A stretch of 64,000 nucleotides of DNA from Roseivivax sediminis (GTDB lineage: Bacteria; Pseudomonadota; Alphaproteobacteria; Rhodobacterales; Rhodobacteraceae): the NCBI RefSeq assembly GCF_900112685.1, contig NZ_FOMS01000001.1, positions 248,001 to 312,000 of the forward strand, given 5' to 3'. The translations under genes and the position numbers were made by a program. Below are positions 55,918 to 64,000 of the stretch, in pieces (the first letter of the stretch is position 1; each line of letters starts with the position of its first letter). Below the pieces are notes generated by a model, which saw nothing but the letters and a program-made list of their open reading frames with translations, made no database searches and was not told the DNA's origin.

Positions 55918-56826
55918 ATGAAACTTAAGATGATGCTGCCCGCCGCGCTGGCGGCCCTCGCCGCGCCCGCGATGGCGCAGGACGCCGGCACGGACCTGCC
56001 GATCATCGGCACGCCGGCACCGGGCGGGATGGGCTTCCAGGCCGCCGCGACCGAACTGGCGCGTGACATCCATCGGCTGGACGGCATGGTCACCATCATC
56101 ATGACCGCGATCGTGCTTCTCGTGACCGCACTGCTGGTCTTCTGCATCGTGCGCTACAACCGGAAATCGAACGAGACCCCGGGCAGCTTCACCCACAACT
56201 CCCCGCTGGAGATCGCCTGGACCGTCGGGCCGATCCTAATACTCGTCTTCATCGGCGCCTTCTCGTTGCCGGTGCTGTTCAAGCAGCAGGAGATTCCCGA
56301 AGGCGACATCTACATCAAGGCGACCGGTTACCAATGGTACTGGGGCTACGAGTACATGGATGACGGCTTCGCCTTCGACAGCTACATGATCGGCTCCCCG
56401 GCGACCGGCGGCGACAACCGCCTGACGCCCGAGGTCGAGACGCAGCTCGAGGAGGCCGGGTATGCGCGTGAGCATTTCCGCCTGGCGACCGACACCGCCG
56501 TCGTCGTTCCGGTTGGCCAGACCGTCGTGATGCAGGTCACCGGCGGCGACGTGATCCATTCCTGGACCATCCCGGCCTTCGGCGTGAAGCAGGACGCCGT
56601 GCCCGGCCGCCTCGCGGAGCTGTGGTTCACCGCCGAGGAAGAGGGCGTCTATTTCGGCCAGTGCTCGGAACTGTGCGGCATCGCCCACGCCTACATGCCG
56701 ATCACCGTGAAGGTGGTCAGCCAGGAAGAATACGACACCTGGATCTCCGAGATGCAGGAAGAATACGCCGAGGCACCGGCCGCGGCGACCGACGAGGCGC
56801 CTGTGCGCCTCGCCTCGGCTGAGTGA
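55918..56826 (+). CDS. coxB: Cytochrome c oxidase subunit II (CoxB/CtaC)
   Basis: 302 residues. Signal peptide MKLKMMLPAALAALAAPAMA, two transmembrane helices (MVTIIMTAIVLLVTALLVFCI and LEIAWTVGPILILVFIGAF), then the periplasmic cupredoxin with the CuA site GQCSELCGIAHAYM (C249, C253, then His and Met), plus DVIHSWTIPAFG. It takes electrons from cytochrome c in the aa3 terminal oxidase. Subunit I (coxA) is not in the window. Confidence 0.95.
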   Translation: MKLKMMLPAALAALAAPAMAQDAGTDLPIIGTPAPGGMGFQAAATELARDIHRLDGMVTIIMTAIVLLVTALLVFCIVRYNRKSNETPGSFTHNSPLEIAWTVGPILILVFIGAFSLPVLFKQQEIPEGDIYIKATGYQWYWGYEYMDDGFAFDSYMIGSPATGGDNRLTPEVETQLEEAGYAREHFRLATDTAVVVPVGQTVVMQVTGGDVIHSWTIPAFGVKQDAVPGRLAELWFTAEEEGVYFGQCSELCGIAHAYMPITVKVVSQEEYDTWISEMQEEYAEAPAAATDEAPVRLASAE

Positions 56827-56927
56827 GTCACGAGGGCGGCCCGCGCCGCCCCGCTTGATCGGCACGGCGCCCGGGCCGCGGGCGCCGGCGCCCGCTTTCC
56901 AGGACAGCCCCGTCAGGACCGACCCAG

Positions 56928-57872
56928 ATGAGCGATGCCTCCCTCGACCCCACGCGCCTTGATGGCGAAGCGCAGTTCGGCGACTACTTCGCCCTGCTGA
57001 AACCGCGGGTGATGACGCTCGTGGTGTTCACAGCGCTCGTGGGGCTGCTGGCGGCACCGGTGGACGTTCATCCCTTCGTGGCGTTCTGCGCGATCCTCTT
57101 CATCGCCGTGGGCGGCGGTGCGTCGGGGGCGCTCAACATGTGGTGGGATGCCGATATCGACGCGGTCATGCGCCGCACCGCCAAGCGGCCGATCCCCTCC
57201 GGCCGCGTCACGGGCGACGAGGCACTGGCGATCGGGCTGGCGCTGTCGGGCTTTTCGGTGGTGTTCCTCGGACTTGCGACCAACTGGGTCGCGGCCGCGC
57301 TGCTGGCCTTCACCATCTTCTTCTACGTCGTGATCTACACGATGTGGCTCAAGCGCTGGACGCCGCAGAACATCGTCATCGGCGGCGCCGCCGGGGCCTT
57401 TCCCCCGATGATCGGCTGGGCCGCGGCGACCGGCGGCATCTCCGTGGAATCGGTGCTGATGTTCTCGCTCACCTTCCTGTGGACGCCGCCGCATTTCTGG
57501 GCGCTGGCCCTGTTCATGCGCAAGGATTACGACAACGCCGGCGTGCCGATGCTGACGGTCACGCACGGGCGGCGGTCGACGCGCACGCATATCTTCGTCT
57601 ACACGCTGATTCTCGCCGCGCTGGCGATCGCCACCGCGTTCACCTCCGCCGGCGGGCCGCTCTATCTCTGCGTGGCGATCGTGCTCAACGCGATGTTCGT
57701 GAAAGGCGCCTGGCACATCTGGGCGCGGGACGAGATCATGGCCGAGACCGACAATTACGCGGTCGAGAAATCCTTCTTCAAGCTCTCCCTGCTCTACCTC
57801 TTCCTGCATTTCGGCGCCCTGCTCTTCGAGGCGACGGTGGACCGTGCTGGCATCCTCTGGGGGGCACTCTGA
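56928..57872 (+). CDS. ctaB: Protoheme IX farnesyltransferase CtaB
   Basis: 314 residues with about eight to nine transmembrane helices. The UbiA-type polyprenyl motifs NMWWDADIDAVMRRTAKRPI and KDYDNAGVPML are present. It converts heme B to heme O, needed for heme A of the oxidase. TGATG overlap joins it to the next gene. Confidence 0.95.
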   Translation: MSDASLDPTRLDGEAQFGDYFALLKPRVMTLVVFTALVGLLAAPVDVHPFVAFCAILFIAVGGGASGALNMWWDADIDAVMRRTAKRPIPSGRVTGDEALAIGLALSGFSVVFLGLATNWVAAALLAFTIFFYVVIYTMWLKRWTPQNIVIGGAAGAFPPMIGWAAATGGISVESVLMFSLTFLWTPPHFWALALFMRKDYDNAGVPMLTVTHGRRSTRTHIFVYTLILAALAIATAFTSAGGPLYLCVAIVLNAMFVKGAWHIWARDEIMAETDNYAVEKSFFKLSLLYLFLHFGALLFEATVDRAGILWGAL

Positions 57873-58045
57873 TGGCCCTGCGACCGACGCACGAGATCCA
57901 TGCGCGGCGTTACGGCCGCAACCTGGGTCTCGGACTGGTTCTGGCCGGCTTGATCGTGGTGGTCTTCGGATTGACCGTGGTGAAGGTGACGCGGGGCGAC
58001 TACCAGATGCAGGACACGACCACGACAACGGAGGAACAGGGCTGA
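57872..58045 (+). CDS. Small cox-operon membrane protein (CoxF-like)
   Basis: 57 residues. One transmembrane segment (LGLGLVLAGLIVVVFGLTVVKV) after a basic HEIHARRYGRN start; polar Thr-rich end. It overlaps ctaB (TGATG) and ctaG (TGATG). Small proteins of this type, sometimes called CoxF, occur in many alphaproteobacterial cta operons between ctaB and ctaG; the function is unclear. Confidence 0.8.
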   Translation: MALRPTHEIHARRYGRNLGLGLVLAGLIVVVFGLTVVKVTRGDYQMQDTTTTTEEQG

Positions 58046-58626
58046 TGGCGATGGAACGCAAGACACGGACGGTGGCCGCCCTTGCCGGCGTGGTGGTGTT
58101 CATGGGCGCGATGGCCTGGGCGGCGATCCCGATATACAACTGGTTCTGCGCGGTGACCGGCTACGGTGGCACGACCGGCGTCGCCGAGGCCGGCAGCGAC
58201 AGCGTGATCGACCGCACCATCAAGGTGCGCTTCGATGCCAATACCGAAGCCGGGATGCCTTGGGAATTCAGGCCGGTCGAGCGCGAGATGGAGCTGAAGA
58301 TCGGCGAGGACGGGCTGGCCTATTACGAGGCCTACAACCCCACAGACCGGCCCGTCGCCGGACAGGCCGGCTACAATGTCGCGCCCTTCGTCGCCGGCAG
58401 CTATTTCGAGAAGGTGCAGTGCTTCTGCTTCACCGAGCAGGTGCTGCAACCGGGCGAACGGGTGGAAATGCCGGTGTATTTCTACGTGAACCCCGACATC
58501 GTGGACGACCGCGACGCGAAGTACACCAAGACGATCACGCTCAGCTACACGTTCTACGAGATCGACCTGCCCGAGGGCGGCCAGCAGGCCGCGATCGAGG
58601 CCGGCGACGACACAGCCGTCAACTGA
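58045..58626 (+). CDS. ctaG: Cytochrome c oxidase copper chaperone CtaG (Cox11)
   Basis: 193 residues. An N-terminal membrane anchor ([20 protein letters not shown]) is followed by a periplasmic domain with the Cu(I) motif VQCFCFTEQ and [13 protein letters not shown] near the end. It delivers copper to CuB of subunit I. ATG overlaps the previous stop. Confidence 0.94.
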   Translation: MAMERKTRTVAALAGVVVFMGAMAWAAIPIYNWFCAVTGYGGTTGVAEAGSDSVIDRTIKVRFDANTEAGMPWEFRPVEREMELKIGEDGLAYYEAYNPTDRPVAGQAGYNVAPFVAGSYFEKVQCFCFTEQVLQPGERVEMPVYFYVNPDIVDDRDAKYTKTITLSYTFYEIDLPEGGQQAAIEAGDDTAVN

Positions 58627-58654
58627 CGACGCCATACGAAGAGGGACGAGACCA

Positions 58655-59455
58655 ATGGCGCATGCAAAGAACCATGATTATCACATCCTGCCGCCGTCCA
58701 TCTGGCCGCTGATCTCGGCCGTCGCGGCCTTCATCATGCTCTTTGGCGCAGTGCTTTGGATGAAGCAGGACAGCCCGTGGATGTTCCTGATCGGCCTCGT
58801 CGGCGTGCTCTACGCGATGTTCGCCTGGTGGTCGGAAATGATCACCGAAAGCGCCGTGGGCGACCACACGCCGGTCGTGCAGATCGGACTGCGCTACGGC
58901 TTCATCCTGTTCATCATGTCCGAGGTGATGTTCTTCTTCGCCTGGTTCTGGTCCTTCTTCAAGCACGCGATCTACCCGATGGGCCCCGAGAGCCCGGCGG
59001 TCGACGGCGTCTGGCCACCGGCGGGGATCGAGACCTTCGATCCCTGGCATCTGCCGCTGATCAACACGCTGATCCTGCTGTGTTCCGGCGCGGCGGCGAC
59101 CTGGGCGCACCATGCGCTGGTGCACGAGAACAACCGCCAGGACATGAAGTGGGGCCTGATCATCGCGATCCTGCTGGGCCTGATCTTCAGCGTCTTCCAG
59201 GCCTATGAATACAGCCACGCGGCCTTCGGTTTCTCGGGCAACATCTACGGCGCGAACTTCTTCATGGCCACGGGCTTTCACGGCGCACACGTGATCATCG
59301 GCACGATCTTCCTCTTCGTGTGCCTGCTGCGGCTGATGAACGGGGCGTTCACGCCGGAGAAGCACGTCGGTTTCGAGGCCGCCGCCTGGTACTGGCACTT
59401 CGTCGACGTGGTCTGGCTGTTCCTCTTCGCGGCCGTCTACGTCTGGGGCGGCTGA
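58655..59455 (+). CDS. coxC: Cytochrome c oxidase subunit III (CoxC/CtaE)
   Basis: 266 residues, seven transmembrane helices. Family blocks: [59 protein letters not shown] and [16 protein letters not shown]. It ends the cta operon at a terminator 28 bases on. In many relatives surf1 and thrC follow; here rplY follows instead, so the usual tail is absent. Confidence 0.95.
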   Translation: MAHAKNHDYHILPPSIWPLISAVAAFIMLFGAVLWMKQDSPWMFLIGLVGVLYAMFAWWSEMITESAVGDHTPVVQIGLRYGFILFIMSEVMFFFAWFWSFFKHAIYPMGPESPAVDGVWPPAGIETFDPWHLPLINTLILLCSGAAATWAHHALVHENNRQDMKWGLIIAILLGLIFSVFQAYEYSHAAFGFSGNIYGANFFMATGFHGAHVIIGTIFLFVCLLRLMNGAFTPEKHVGFEAAAWYWHFVDVVWLFLFAAVYVWGG

Positions 59456-59482
59456 GCCTGCTTCCATCGCGAACCACCCCGA

Positions 59483-59510
59483 ACGCCCGCCCTCCCCGGC
59501 GGGCGTTTTT
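59483..59510 (+). terminator. Rho-independent terminator of the cta operon
   Basis: ACGCCCGC, 8-base loop, GCGGGCGT, then a T run to 59510. It closes the cytochrome oxidase transcript. Confidence 0.88.
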
Positions 59511-59850
59511 CGTTGTCAGCCCAGGGAGTGCAAGCCGCGCGTCGTCGGGCCGCGGCTTGGCGATCCGAAGCGTCGAGTGGCAGCGCTTCATGGCAGCCAC
59601 CTCGGCAAGACCTCCGAGCAACGCGCCAAGCGCCACCCAATCGCCGGTCCGGGGGGTGGCCCGGCAATGCGCGGTGGCCTTCGGCCTTGATTCCGCGCGG
59701 GGCGCGTCCGGACGCCCTATGTACGCCCCCTATTCTGCCGCATACGGGGCGAATCGCCTTGCCAATGGCGGCCGGCCCTTGTAACGGGCAAGCCTCGCGC
59801 GGGGTGACAGCCTTGGAGGCACCCTGCGGCTTACACAGGAGAGACACATC
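59511..59850. other. Upstream region of rplY
   Basis: 340 bases without a gene. It should hold the rplY promoter; ACAGGAGAG at about 59835-59845 is the ribosome site. No convincing small ORF or structured leader was found. Confidence 0.4.
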
Positions 59851-60519
59851 ATGGCTGGAGAAATCCCAGATCTTCACGCCCTGGAACGCACGGGGACGGG
59901 CAAGGGCGCCGCTCGTGCAGCGCGCCGCGCGCACCTGGTTCCGGGGATCGTTTTCGGTGGCGACAAGGACCCCTTGCCCATCAACCTGCCCTACCACGAC
60001 CTGATCAAGCGCCTGAAATCCGGCCGATTCAAGTCGACGCTCTTCAATCTGAAGGTCGACGGGCACGAGGACGTCCGCGTCATCTGCCGCGACGTGCAGC
60101 GCGACATCGTCAAGGACTTGCCGACGCATCTCGACTTCATGCGCCTGCGCCGGACCTCGAAGATCAACCTCTTCATCCCGGTCGAGTTCATCGGCGAAGA
60201 GGACTGCCCCGGCCTGAAGAAGGGCGGCGTGATGACGGTTATCCGCCCCGAGGTGGAGCTCGTGGTCACTGCCGGCGACATCCCGGAGAAGGTGGTCGCG
60301 GACCTGTCGAAGCTCGAGATCGGCGACACGGTGACGATCTCCGCCATCGACCTGCCCGCCGGCGCCAAGCCGACGATCGACCGCGACTTCGTGATCTGCA
60401 ACGTCTCCGCGCCCTCGGCGCTGGCGTCTGCGGACGACGAGGATGAGGTCGAAGAGACCGAGGTCATCGAACAGACCGATGACACCGTCGAGGAAGAGAA
60501 GGAATACGCGGAGGAGTGA
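59851..60519 (+). CDS. rplY: 50S ribosomal protein L25/CTC (5S rRNA-binding)
   Basis: 222 residues, the long CTC-type L25. The N-terminal domain binds 5S rRNA ([29 protein letters not shown]) and the C-terminal domain ([34 protein letters not shown]) ends in an acidic tail ([18 protein letters not shown]). Followed by a terminator; pth lies 113 bases after, a common order. Confidence 0.94.
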   Translation: MAGEIPDLHALERTGTGKGAARAARRAHLVPGIVFGGDKDPLPINLPYHDLIKRLKSGRFKSTLFNLKVDGHEDVRVICRDVQRDIVKDLPTHLDFMRLRRTSKINLFIPVEFIGEEDCPGLKKGGVMTVIRPEVELVVTAGDIPEKVVADLSKLEIGDTVTISAIDLPAGAKPTIDRDFVICNVSAPSALASADDEDEVEETEVIEQTDDTVEEEKEYAEE

Positions 60520-60546
60520 TCCCCGCCCCGACCCACCGACGAGAGC

Positions 60547-60575
60547 CGGCCCCGCATCCCTTGCGGGGCCGTTTT
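60547..60575 (+). terminator. Rho-independent terminator after rplY
   Basis: CGGCCCCGC, a short loop, GCGGGGCCG and four T residues, 27 bases past the rplY stop. Confidence 0.82.
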
Positions 60576-60632
60576 CGTTGCGAGGGGCGGGCACGCGGCC
60601 TATGTCGTGACGCGACGCGGAAGGAGCGGGAC

Positions 60633-61337
60633 ATGAAACTCTTCGTCGGCCTCGGCAACCCCGGCGCCCAATATGCCGGCCACCGGCACAATATAGGCTT
60701 CATGGCGGTCGACCGCATCGCCCAGGAGCATCGACTCGGCCCCTGGCGCGCGCGCTTCCAGGGGGAGTGCGCCGAAGGTCGGCTCGGCTCCGACAAGGTG
60801 CTGCTGCTGAAGCCAGGCACCTACATGAACCGGTCGGGCCAGGCGGTCGGCGAGGCGATGCGCTTCTTCAAGCTGACGCCGGAGGACGTCTGCGTCTTTC
60901 ATGACGAGCTCGACCTCGCGCCCGGTCGGCTGAAGGTGAAGATGGGCGGGGGACATGCCGGGCACAACGGCCTGCGCTCCATCCACGCCCATATCGGCGA
61001 GGGTTACGAGCGCGTGCGGCTCGGCATCGGCCATCCCGGGCACAAGGACAAGGTGTCGGGCTACGTGCTGCACGACTTCGCCAAGGCCGATCAGGACTGG
61101 CTCGACGATCTCCTGCGCGGCATCGCCGACGGCGCACCGGCGCTGGCGGACGGAGATGCCGGGGGCTTCATGAACAAGGTCAGCCTGCGCACCGCGCCGG
61201 CGCGCAGTTCCACCAGCAAGCCGAAGCCGGCCGAGGCCCCGTCCACCCCTGCCCCGCCGCCGTCGAAAGAGCCGGAGACCGCCCCGGCGGCCGAGACCCG
61301 CTCACCGTTGCAGAGGCTCGCCGACAAGTTCCGCTGA
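60633..61337 (+). CDS. pth: Peptidyl-tRNA hydrolase
   Basis: 234 residues. It frees tRNA from peptidyl-tRNA. Core: [21 protein letters not shown] (catalytic His in GHRHN), [44 protein letters not shown]-terminal extension of about 45 residues is Pro/Ala/Ser-rich and disordered ([18 protein letters not shown]), longer than the ~194-residue E. coli enzyme. GGAAGGAG lies ahead of ATG at 60633. Confidence 0.95.
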   Translation: MKLFVGLGNPGAQYAGHRHNIGFMAVDRIAQEHRLGPWRARFQGECAEGRLGSDKVLLLKPGTYMNRSGQAVGEAMRFFKLTPEDVCVFHDELDLAPGRLKVKMGGGHAGHNGLRSIHAHIGEGYERVRLGIGHPGHKDKVSGYVLHDFAKADQDWLDDLLRGIADGAPALADGDAGGFMNKVSLRTAPARSSTSKPKPAEAPSTPAPPPSKEPETAPAAETRSPLQRLADKFR

Positions 61338-61425
61338 CCTCGCGCGGCCTTGGCCCGCGGGGCGCATCCAGAACCTGAAATGCGGGGCGCAACCGTCCGC
61401 ATTCGTGACCGAAAGGGAGATCGCA

Positions 61426-61803
61426 ATGGAGAAGGATCCCGAAATCAACGTCCTGGGCGAGGCGCTCGAGCCTTGCTCCACCGACCCGCTGACCGGTTAC
61501 TTCCGGGACGGGCATTGCAACACCTGCGCGCAGGACCATGGCAGCCACACCGTCTGCGCGGTGATGACCGAGGAATTTCTCGCGTATTCCAAGTACGTTG
61601 GCAACGATCTGTCCACGCCGAGGCCGGAATTCCGCTTTGCCGGCCTGAAGCCGGGCGACAAGTGGTGCCTCTGCGCCGGGCGATTCCTGCAGGCGCATGA
61701 CGAGGGCTGCGCACCCCGCGTGGCGCTGGCGTCGACGCACGCCAAGGCGCTGGAGGTCGTGTCGATGGAGACGCTCGAGGCGAACGCGCTGGAAACCGAG
61801 TGA
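61426..61803 (+). CDS. DUF2237-family protein
   Basis: 125 residues from ATG at 61426 with AAGGGAG ahead. Sequence pattern of DUF2237: INVLGEALEPCSTDPLTGYF, RDGHCNTCAQDHGSHTVCAVMTEEFLAYSK, GLKPGDKWCLCAGRF and GCAPRVALASTHAKALEVV. Six to seven conserved cysteines are seen, some perhaps metal-binding. Function unknown. Converges on trpB. Confidence 0.9.
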   Translation: MEKDPEINVLGEALEPCSTDPLTGYFRDGHCNTCAQDHGSHTVCAVMTEEFLAYSKYVGNDLSTPRPEFRFAGLKPGDKWCLCAGRFLQAHDEGCAPRVALASTHAKALEVVSMETLEANALETE

Positions 61804-61977
61804 ACCGAAGGCCTTGCGCCGCTTGGTTCGCGCATCGCCCGAACGGCGCGGCGTGACCTCCCCTGCGGAATATCGCGGGGCCGCCAGCGCGGATCGCTTG
61901 ACCTTTTGCGACATTCCGGCGCCCGGCAAGGGTGACGCGGGCGCCGCCACTTCACCTTTTCCGACCAATCCCCGGAC

Positions 61978-63198
61978 TTATCCCATGTCGTGACCGAAGG
62001 CCTTGGCGACGGTGAAGATATCCTTGTCGCCGCGGCCGCACATGTTCATGCAGATGATGTGATCGGACGGCAGCTCCGGCGCGATCTTGGCGACATGGGC
62101 GAGGGCGTGGCTCGGCTCCAGCGCCGGGATGATGCCCTCGGTCTCGCAGGAAAGCTGGAACGCCTCCAGTGCCTCGGCATCGGTGATCGACACGTATTCG
62201 GCGCGCCCGATCTCGTGCAGCCAGGCGTGTTCCGGCCCGATCCCCGGATAGTCGAGCCCCGCGGAGATCGAGAACCCTTCGAGGATCTGCCCGTCGTCGT
62301 CCTGCAAAAGGTACGTGCGGTTGCCGTGCAGCACCCCCGGCCGCCCGCCGGTGAGCGACGCGCAATGCTCCATCTTGTCGTTCACGCCCTTGCCGCCGGC
62401 CTCGACCCCGATGATACGCACCGACTTGTCGTCCAAGAACGGGTGGAAGAGCCCCATCGCGTTCGACCCGCCGCCGATCGCGGCGATCAGGGTGTCGGGC
62501 AGACGGCCCTCCGCCTCTTCCATCTGGCGGCGCACCTCCTGGCCGATGATCGACTGGAAGTCGCGCACCATCGCCGGGTACGGGTGCGGGCCGGCCACGG
62601 TGCCGATACAGTAGAACGTGTCCTTCACGTTCGTCACCCAGTCGCGCAGCGCGTCGTTCATCGCGTCCTTGAGCGTGCCCCGACCGCTCGTCACGGGAAT
62701 GACCTCCGCCCCCAGAAGGCGCATGCGGAAGACGTTGGGCTGCTGGCGCTCGACGTCGTGGGCGCCCATGTAGACCACGCATTTCAAGCCGAACTTGGCG
62801 CAGACCGTCGCCGTCGCGACGCCGTGCTGGCCGGCGCCGGTCTCCGCGATGATGCGTTCCTTGCCCATGCGGCGGGCAAGCAGGATCTGCCCCAGCACGT
62901 TGTTGATCTTGTGCGCGCCGGTATGGTTCAGCTCGTCGCGCTTCATGTAGACCTTCGCGCCGCCAAGGCGTTCCGTCAGCCGCTCGGCGAAATAGAGCGG
63001 CGAGGGCCGACCGACATAGTGCTTCCAGAGGAAATCCATCTCCTCCCAGAAGCTCGGGTCGGTCTTGGCATGGGTGTAGCATTCGTCGAGCTCGAGGATC
63101 AGCGGCATCAGCGTCTCGGACACGAAGCGTCCGCCGAAATCGCCGAACCGGCCCTTTTCGTCGGGGCCCGACATGAAGGAATTCAGAAGCTCGGTCAT
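61978..63198 (-). CDS. trpB: Tryptophan synthase beta subunit TrpB
   Basis: 406 residues, PLP enzyme condensing indole with serine. PLP Lys in [15 protein letters not shown], phosphate loop [11 protein letters not shown], and [15 protein letters not shown]; indole-tunnel-side start [20 protein letters not shown] at 63198 with GGGGGAGAGA ahead. trpF, trpA were not found adjacent in this window (trpA would be downstream only past the convergent DUF2237 gene, so it is elsewhere). Confidence 0.96.
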   Translation of the reverse strand: MTELLNSFMSGPDEKGRFGDFGGRFVSETLMPLILELDECYTHAKTDPSFWEEMDFLWKHYVGRPSPLYFAERLTERLGGAKVYMKRDELNHTGAHKINNVLGQILLARRMGKERIIAETGAGQHGVATATVCAKFGLKCVVYMGAHDVERQQPNVFRMRLLGAEVIPVTSGRGTLKDAMNDALRDWVTNVKDTFYCIGTVAGPHPYPAMVRDFQSIIGQEVRRQMEEAEGRLPDTLIAAIGGGSNAMGLFHPFLDDKSVRIIGVEAGGKGVNDKMEHCASLTGGRPGVLHGNRTYLLQDDDGQILEGFSISAGLDYPGIGPEHAWLHEIGRAEYVSITDAEALEAFQLSCETEGIIPALEPSHALAHVAKIAPELPSDHIICMNMCGRGDKDIFTVAKAFGHDMG

Positions 63199-63327
63199 CG
63201 CTCTCTCCCCCGCGCGTGGTGACGAAGAGATGTAGGACAGACACGCGCCCGGCGCCACCCGGAATACGCTTGGTGGACGGGCGCGCGCGGCTTGGCTAGA
63301 CGGGCGCAAACCTGCGCCGGAGACGGG

Positions 63328-64000
63328 ATGACGAGACGGCTTTTCCTTCACGTCGGCATGCCCAAATGCGCCACGACCACGGTGCAGGGCTTCCTGCGCG
63401 CCGAACGGGACGCGCTCGCCCGGCGCGGCCTCGCCTACACGATGCCGGAGGCGGAGACCGACTGGAGCCAGGGCAACGGCGCAACTCTCGCCTCGCGCAT
63501 CCTGCACGGCGACGAAAGCTGGCGCCCCCTGCTCGATACCCATTTCGAGACGGACGGCGACGTTGTCATCAGTTCGGAAGTGTTTTTCGGCCTCTTCAAC
63601 GTCAAGCGCATGAACGACGTCGCGGACCACCTCGCCGCAAAGGGGGTGGAGACCTTCGTGATCGCCTATCTGCGGCGGCAGGATCTGTGGCTGGAATCCG
63701 ACTACAAGCAGATGGTGAAGTCCGCCAATTCCTGGGCGACGCCGCTCAAGGCGTGGGTCGACAAGCGCGAGCAGCAGGGCTTTCTGAACTACGCGATGAC
63801 GCTGACCTATTTCGGCGCCTTCTTCGGCCGCGACCACATCCGCCCGGTGCTACTGCGCGAAGGGCAAGGCCCGACCTTCGCGATCAAGGCGTTTCTCGAT
63901 ATCGTGGGCGTCGACGGCCTGCCGCGTCGCCGGCTGCGCCGGGCCGTCACACACAATGTCAGCCCGCCAACCGGCCTGATCGAGCCCGCGCGCCTCATCA
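63328..64000 (+). CDS. Sulfotransferase-like P-loop protein, N-terminal part (cut by window end)
   Basis: At least 224 residues, open to the window end. The start [20 protein letters not shown] has a 5'-PSB-like loop (PKCATTT, where sulfotransferases have PKxGTT). [12 protein letters not shown] resembles the 3'-phosphate region, with [18 protein letters not shown] after it. This is typical of sulfotransferase-family proteins that act on surface carbohydrates or related substrates. GGAG precedes the ATG. Diverges from trpB. Confidence 0.75.
   Translation, partial: MTRRLFLHVGMPKCATTTVQGFLRAERDALARRGLAYTMPEAETDWSQGNGATLASRILHGDESWRPLLDTHFETDGDVVISSEVFFGLFNVKRMNDVADHLAAKGVETFVIAYLRRQDLWLESDYKQMVKSANSWATPLKAWVDKREQQGFLNYAMTLTYFGAFFGRDHIRPVLLREGQGPTFAIKAFLDIVGVDGLPRRRLRRAVTHNVSPPTGLIEPARLI

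Overview
The window is a 64 kb piece of a GC-rich alphaproteobacterial chromosome. It looks like a member of the Rhodobacterales (Roseobacter/Paracoccaceae group). The reasons are the gene order hisS-hisZ-hisG, the split histidine cluster hisB-hisH ... hisA ... hisF-hisE, the ctaC-ctaB-ctaG-ctaE order of the cytochrome c oxidase genes, a LOV-domain kinase, and a Tad pilus locus followed by TPR lipoproteins. This placement comes from protein content and gene order only. No rRNA, prophage, CRISPR array or transposase gene was seen.

Layout. (1) 1-9508: Tad/Flp pilus assembly locus on the plus strand: cpaB (cut by the window edge), cpaC secretin, an OmpA-type lipoprotein, cpaE, cpaF, tadB, tadC, tadD, a second TPR lipoprotein and the prepilin peptidase. 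(2) 9512-13168: a small DUF1330-like gene, then hisG, hisZ and hisS on the minus strand, with ATGA overlaps joining the his genes. (3) 13277-17444: slyX, dnaE (minus) and a 60-residue membrane peptide. (4) 17616-27616: one long plus-strand block with xanthine dehydrogenase xdhABC and a BmpA/purine-nucleoside-type ABC importer, probably one purine uptake and oxidation unit. (5) 27987-34125: an OmpR-type response regulator, ribA and a spermidine/putrescine-type ABC operon. (6) 34420-37423: a luciferase-like monooxygenase with an L,D-transpeptidase, and an ArsR regulator with a YraQ/ArsP-type permease. (7) 37625-41530: pyruvate carboxylase and two tandem tRNA-Gly(GCC) genes. (8) 41722-46965: a stand-alone Lrp/AsnC effector domain and the hisBH/A/FE cluster, interleaved with an orphan YjhX-type toxin gene, a DUF2147 gene and a DUF302 gene. 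(9) 47071-54069: a GNAT gene, a 3-oxoacid CoA-transferase whose two subunit genes are separated by a LOV sensor kinase gene, topA and dprA. (10) 54282-64000: tldD, the cytochrome c oxidase operon, rplY, pth, a DUF2237 gene, trpB and the start of a sulfotransferase-like gene.

The most unusual signals are not ordinary genes. A family of short repeats (a GC hairpin next to a core like GAGTATTT-N3-ACGAGAAGAAG) sits mostly between convergent genes. One copy lies in frame inside xdhB, and two copies form an inverted pair inside the ABC-importer operon. A separate 161-nt element with 31-nt inverted ends encloses a hairpin-masked, near-perfect Shine-Dalgarno sequence and a 14-codon reading frame, just downstream of the orphan yjhX. 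The LOV kinase keeps its photoactive cysteine and ATPase boxes but appears to have serine where the phospho-accepting histidine should be.
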